Source of the DNA: Zantedeschia hybrid cultivar
Lineage: Eukaryota > Streptophyta > Magnoliopsida > Alismatales > Araceae
Assembly (NCBI GenBank): GCA_030544215.1
Contig: JARZZO010000003.1
Coordinates: forward strand, 19,291,879 to 19,355,878
Length of the DNA stretch: 64,000 nucleotides
Reading direction: 5' to 3'
Shown here one piece after another: positions 59,809-64,000 of the stretch (position 1 is the stretch's first letter; every line of letters begins with the position of its first letter). The notes beneath the pieces were generated by a model that ran no database searches, had not been told where the DNA came from, and saw nothing but the letters and a program-made list of their open reading frames with translations. The position numbers and the translations under genes are program-made.

Positions 59809-61889
59809 TGTAATAGTCTTTATCTTTGAGCGATTGTTAAAATTTTTGTCGCTGACAATGACGCGAGTTAGGTGCGTTTAGACAAGAATTTGTATTACAT
59901 TACTTTCACTTAAAATGGGACAAAGTTTTGAAATTGATGAGATATGCTTGCTGTACAACATGGGTGCACAGCAAGTAGGGTTAGGGCCCACGTGGCGGCT
60001 GCGCACCCCATATGGGGATGTACAGCAAGCCATTCTCAAAGTAAATACTTATTTTCAAAAAAAAAAAGTGTAAATACTTTATGTTTCAGATGGGCTTAGG
60101 ATCCACTTGCTTTTATATAAAATGGACCACAGGAAAAGTATTTCCAAAAAGTATATCACAATCATTTATTTGGTAATTCGTAAATTTAAGTCAACAAAAA
60201 AATTAATTCGTTGACTTTTTCTTTAATTTTGTCATCCATGAGATAAGACCCAATGTCCTTTTTCAAAAGAGTTAAAAATATTTTCATAAGCACCAAATGA
60301 CAAATTTTATTTTTATTTTCCTTGTAAATGTATTTTCTTAAAAAATTATTTTCGTCTGATTATATTTTACATGTAACTAAACAGACCCTTAATGATATCC
60401 AACCCTATAAACATAGTTAATTTGAAACAAATCTATGTATTTTGGGCATTTTGATGTGTTCCTATAAACTTAATATAATTTAATAATAAATCTGTTTAAC
60501 TAAAATTATTTTAAAAATAAATAAATATTCACATAATATTCTTCAAACCATCATTAAAATAGGTGAAAATACTTGAAATGACTACAAAATGTAAAAGTTG
60601 AAGCCCAGTGAATAGTAAAAGAAGATCTCAATGGGACGATCCTAATAATATTTTTTTTATTTTTTAGATTTTTTAGATTGTGCAATTAAAGATCAGATTG
60701 TACAGATACATGGGGCATACTTGGAGCAACTGCATTGGGTACTGATGTAGTAAGTAAAACTTAAAGTTTAAACAAGTGTATAAGTGGCTTTTTTAGAGTG
60801 AGTTAAATATTAAGTCAGTTTTATTATGATAGACTTAAGAAAAAATAACGGAAATAAACGGTAAGGATTAAAAACTAAAAAGTTAGAGTATATAAAGAAT
60901 AATATCAAAATATGTAGGATATAGAGATTTATTTTAAAATTCACTATGTTTATAGGACTCCATGTTAAAAAAATATATATATTTAAACATATATTTCTTA
61001 AAATGTTTCCTATTCATGCTTTCTAGAAGCTTATATTCATCCTGGAAAGTCCCCCTACCCTCACAGGACGTCTATTTTATAAGTTACCATCTGACCTTGT
61101 TTTGTGACCCTAGATATACTTATAAATCAAGGTATAAGCCAACTAGTATGCACAACAACCATTTTGTTCAGCTATGTAAACTGATTAATAAATGAGCCAA
61201 CCGAATAGTTAGTTTGTTCGTGTTTATATATATACACTAGTAAAAATGCACGTGCAATGCACGTTAAATGAAAATATAAATATATATCAAAGATAGGATT
61301 TAGAAGATTGTAAATCATAATAACTAAAAAAAAGTATATATTTCTATGAATTATTCAACGAAATAAAATGTAATATTTATAATTTAATTTATTACATTAT
61401 TATTAGAAAAATTAAAAATAAATTCTTTAACATTTAAAATTTTCTTTTTCTTCTGTTTTTATTGGTCATATGTTAGAAAAGATCAACTAAAATGTTCACA
61501 GAAAATCAGAGTTGCATCTAATTATTGAACCAATTTAAATTTAATAGCTTTCAATTCTAAGCCTTCCAACTAAAGTAAAATGATAATGCCTGTTAAATAT
61601 TATACTAATTGTACAAGCTCCAGTACTATTGAAACCTTGGCATTATGAAGGAGCATGAGCAATTATATTGAATTTTTCTTATTGCTTGTAAAAGGATATG
61701 ATTGAGATGCTTTAGGACTTCTAGGTGTTACTGGAAATGACATAAAACATGATAAAATATCTTTTAAAATAACATATTTTAAAATCAACAAAAAAAAATT
61801 GTTTAATTTTAAAATTGCTGGTTCTAAAAACCTCCGATTTTGGTTTTGATAATTTGGATTGGAAACCAAAATTAGCTAGAGAGGATATC
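59809..61889. other. AT-rich intergenic DNA
   Basis: No gene seen. Contains the foldback at 59946-60030 and a short palindromic TGCACGTGCAATGCACGT near 61249 in an AT-rich context. The rest is unassigned. Confidence 0.55.
59946..60030. repeat. 85-bp foldback with 12-bp perfect arms
   Basis: GCTTGCTGTACA (59946-59957) and TGTACAGCAAGC (60019-60030), with a further GTGCACAGCAAG inside. Could be a tiny inverted-repeat element; no target duplication seen. Confidence 0.5.
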
Positions 61890-62201
61890 TGTTGGAGCGA
61901 CCATATAATTGTCTTACATCGGCTAATTTTAGTTGTGGCCGGTGCTTATCATCTTGGACCTTTCAAACTCAACATCTGGATTTTGTGATTTGTAAGATGG
62001 TATTGGAGCAAGGGTCTGTCCCAACTTTATCTTTTAATTTGCACCGCCTCCTCTCATTTAATTTTCACGGCCCATCTTGACTATAAGGGGGAGTGTTGGA
62101 GCGACTCTATAATAGTCTTACATTGATTAATTTCAGTTGTGGTCAGTGTTTATGATCTTAGACCCTTCAAACTCAACATCCGAATTTTGTGGTTTGTAAG
62201 A
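61890..62201 (+). mobile_element. TRIM element 2 (312 bp), target duplication ATATC
   Basis: Two 108-bp terminal repeats, 61890-61997 and 62094-62201, both starting TGTTGGAGCGAC. The left one is followed by the primer-site-like TGGTATTGGAGC; the right one is preceded by the polypurine run AAGGGGGAG. Flanked by ATATC at 61885-61889 and 62202-62206. No coding capacity. Confidence 0.92.
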
Positions 62202-62206
62202 ATATC

Positions 62207-63180
62207 ATATGGATCGATCAATTTTAAAATATAACTTACTAATAAACATACCAAGCATAATTTACAGTCTTTTTAAAATTAATAAATAAAATAATAAGGC
62301 ATAAAAATTCTCAAAAAATGAAAGTGACAAAAAATTCTCATAAGAAAAAGTACAGATGACAAAAAGATAACCACCTTTTTTCAGTCGAGCATTTCATTTG
62401 CATAGTCGGCATCTCTCTTCCGAAACCACGAAGAGCATATTTCCATCGTTAACAGCAGAACAAAAAAAAAAGATTTAAAAAGGTTAAAACTTGAAGCATG
62501 GTGCTCTTTTGTCAAGATTAACTAGTAGCTTTTCTTGCTGAATTTGTTAAGCGCCTCCATCAAATTAGATTCAACTGTGCCGCACTTGAGTGTTGATGTT
62601 GTCCTTACGATTAAGCTTCTAAAGGTGCATTTGGCATAGCTTTCAATAGGAAGTACTTTTAAATTTCTATATAAAAACAGCAGCATACAAATTTGAAATA
62701 AATCCCTATAACTGCACATCCATTTCACCACCATTATGCACATCCAATCATACATGACTTCATATCTCAAATTGAAGGGACCTGAAAGAAAATTTCCATA
62801 TTAGGTCCTATGTGATGGGATTGCAAAATAACAATTAACCTTATTAGATCCTATGCCCCAAATATACATGTTTAGCATCCATAGATAATGAGTAAAGAAT
62901 GATATATGCTGCAGCAAGCAGTAGACTCAGGAAGTTCTCGTGGGGGTCCAATACAAAATAGTACTGTAAAAATGGTCACAGTCGATTGTTTCGCTCTCTT
63001 TTATATTCTTTATGAACCAACTACAAAAAATTAAACCAGAACACCAAACCCAGTATATCCTTATGTTGGAAAATGTTCATATTTTGATGATAACCGTAAG
63101 TTCATTAACCAAAATACTATAAGTTGAAATTTCAAAAGCCTTGAGCACTGATAAATCATAAGCCCGACGAGAATCTAAAC
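62207..63180. other. AT-rich intergenic DNA
   Basis: No gene or clear repeat recognised; the open frames are short and have no family signature. Confidence 0.5.
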
Positions 63181-63550
63181 TGAAATATTCTGGAACACTT
63201 GGTATTCTGTAGACCCATTAGAGGCCTATTAGTAGGTTAGGCGGCCCATTAGAGGGATTCAAATTAGGGTTTTTAGAATTCTGACCGAGGGCTTTGAATC
63301 GGGTCACCCGTGGTGGATGCGATTCAGAGGACCTGAAATGCATCATTTTAGGCTGACGTGATTCATCCTACTTTTTAATCTGACCTACACCTTGGTCTTT
63401 CCTTCCATGGGATGTTGTATTTCGCCTACAACTCGACCTCGAGGCTTATTTAAGCACCCCATGCGCGTCCCATGCCTCTCTTCTCTTAACCGTTACAAAT
63501 GACCAGTTTGATCGGATGGTCTCAGTCGTTTGACCAGTTTCCAACCGTTA
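63181..63550. repeat. Possible LTR remnant with GCGTC-like motifs
   Basis: GAATCGGGTC ... GATGCGATTCA near 63296-63325 and GCTGACGTGATTCA near 63352-63365 resemble the hairpin motifs of the Gypsy-2 leader (GAATAGCGTC ... GACGCGATTCA). No boundaries found. Confidence 0.35.
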
Positions 63551-63555
63551 CAAAT

Positions 63556-63830
63556 GAAAAGAGAGTTTTTATGAAAATGTATTTGTACATAAAAATATCT
63601 ACAAAGTGTACACAGTTGTGTGAAGATATCTTTATAAATCTAACCTTCTTGAACCCAAGTCTTGATCAACCACATTAGACAATTCATAAAGAATTAGCAG
63701 ATGAATATCTGATTTGAAAGATTTTTTGTGGGTTCAAGTTGTTTCTGTCCAAGTCAAACTAACGCTCTTTAGCGTCTCTACTTTTTATTCTTTTGATCAA
63801 GAATAACTTAGAACTTGCTGCACTGCTAGT
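63556..63830. repeat. Dispersed repeat, second copy
   Basis: Same orientation as 57950-58205, with moderate identity and small indels. After it come a poly-A-rich stretch and GTGATGGTTAAAAAA, like 58735-58750. Not assigned to a family. Confidence 0.6.
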
Positions 63831-64000
63831 GGACTACACCGTGGCATTTTTCTTTTCTAAAAAAAATTGTCGGAGTTGAGGAACTACCTCAGCTCGGTCT
63901 TCATAATGTCCGATCTATGATGTGATGGTTAAAAAAATTCAAAAAAAAAAAAAGAGAATCACATGCTTATGCGATCAGAGCCAATTATATAAGGTGTGGT

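Overview
This 64 kb window is nuclear DNA of a flowering plant with a repeat-rich genome. It holds one recognisable host gene, a five-exon short-chain dehydrogenase of the tropinone-reductase type on the minus strand at 54873-56648. Nearly everything else is transposable elements or their remains. The plant assignment rests on the element families (Tork/Angela-like Copia, Tat/Ogre-like and Athila-like Gypsy, an RTE-type LINE, TRIMs), on GT-AG introns with plant-like spacing, and on long AT-rich intergenic stretches. I cannot name the species.

Left part (1-20450): a decayed plus-strand Copia element (Copia-A, 1-6229) enters from the left edge. Next come 3.4 kb of unassigned non-coding repeat (6230-9617), then an Athila-like gag-protease fragment on the plus strand (9618-~12918) split by a 1558-bp solo LTR with target duplication CTCTG (10751-12308). 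A minus-strand Tat-like element follows (Gypsy-3, ~12919-19210), whose gag is interrupted by another Copia LTR (15186-~16653). A probable Athila-type LTR remnant lies at 19211-~20450.

Centre (~20450-52026): a four-level nest that can be peeled apart. An RTE LINE (~20450-22904, resuming at 51805-52026) was hit by Gypsy-1 (22905-51799, minus, target duplication ATACC). Gypsy-1's 3' LTR was hit by Gypsy-2 (23133-42610, plus, target duplication GAGGA). Gypsy-2's gag was hit by a Copia element that is now a tandem array (25900-41133, minus): one full element (31761-41133) plus a second internal region (25900-31760). Positions 25900-33312 and 33721-41133 are the same 7413 bp at a constant 7821-bp offset, including shared nonsense mutations.

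Right part (52027-64000): a small internally deleted Copia element (52382-54869, target duplication GTTCT) sits against the stop codon of the dehydrogenase gene. Upstream of that gene is AT-rich intergenic DNA with two TRIM elements (59487-59808, 61890-62201), a foldback sequence (59946-60030) and dispersed repeat copies.

None of the retroelement coding regions is intact. The most interesting signals are non-coding: (i) four hairpins with a shared loop in the Copia leader; (ii) a nested U3 hairpin whose stems differ by paired changes between Copia LTR subfamilies; (iii) an array of GCGTC...GACGC hairpins in the LTR and leader of the Gypsy-2/3 family. The host gene reads normally despite a 2.5-kb insertion in its 3' end. 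All calls come from reading the sequence; no database search was possible.
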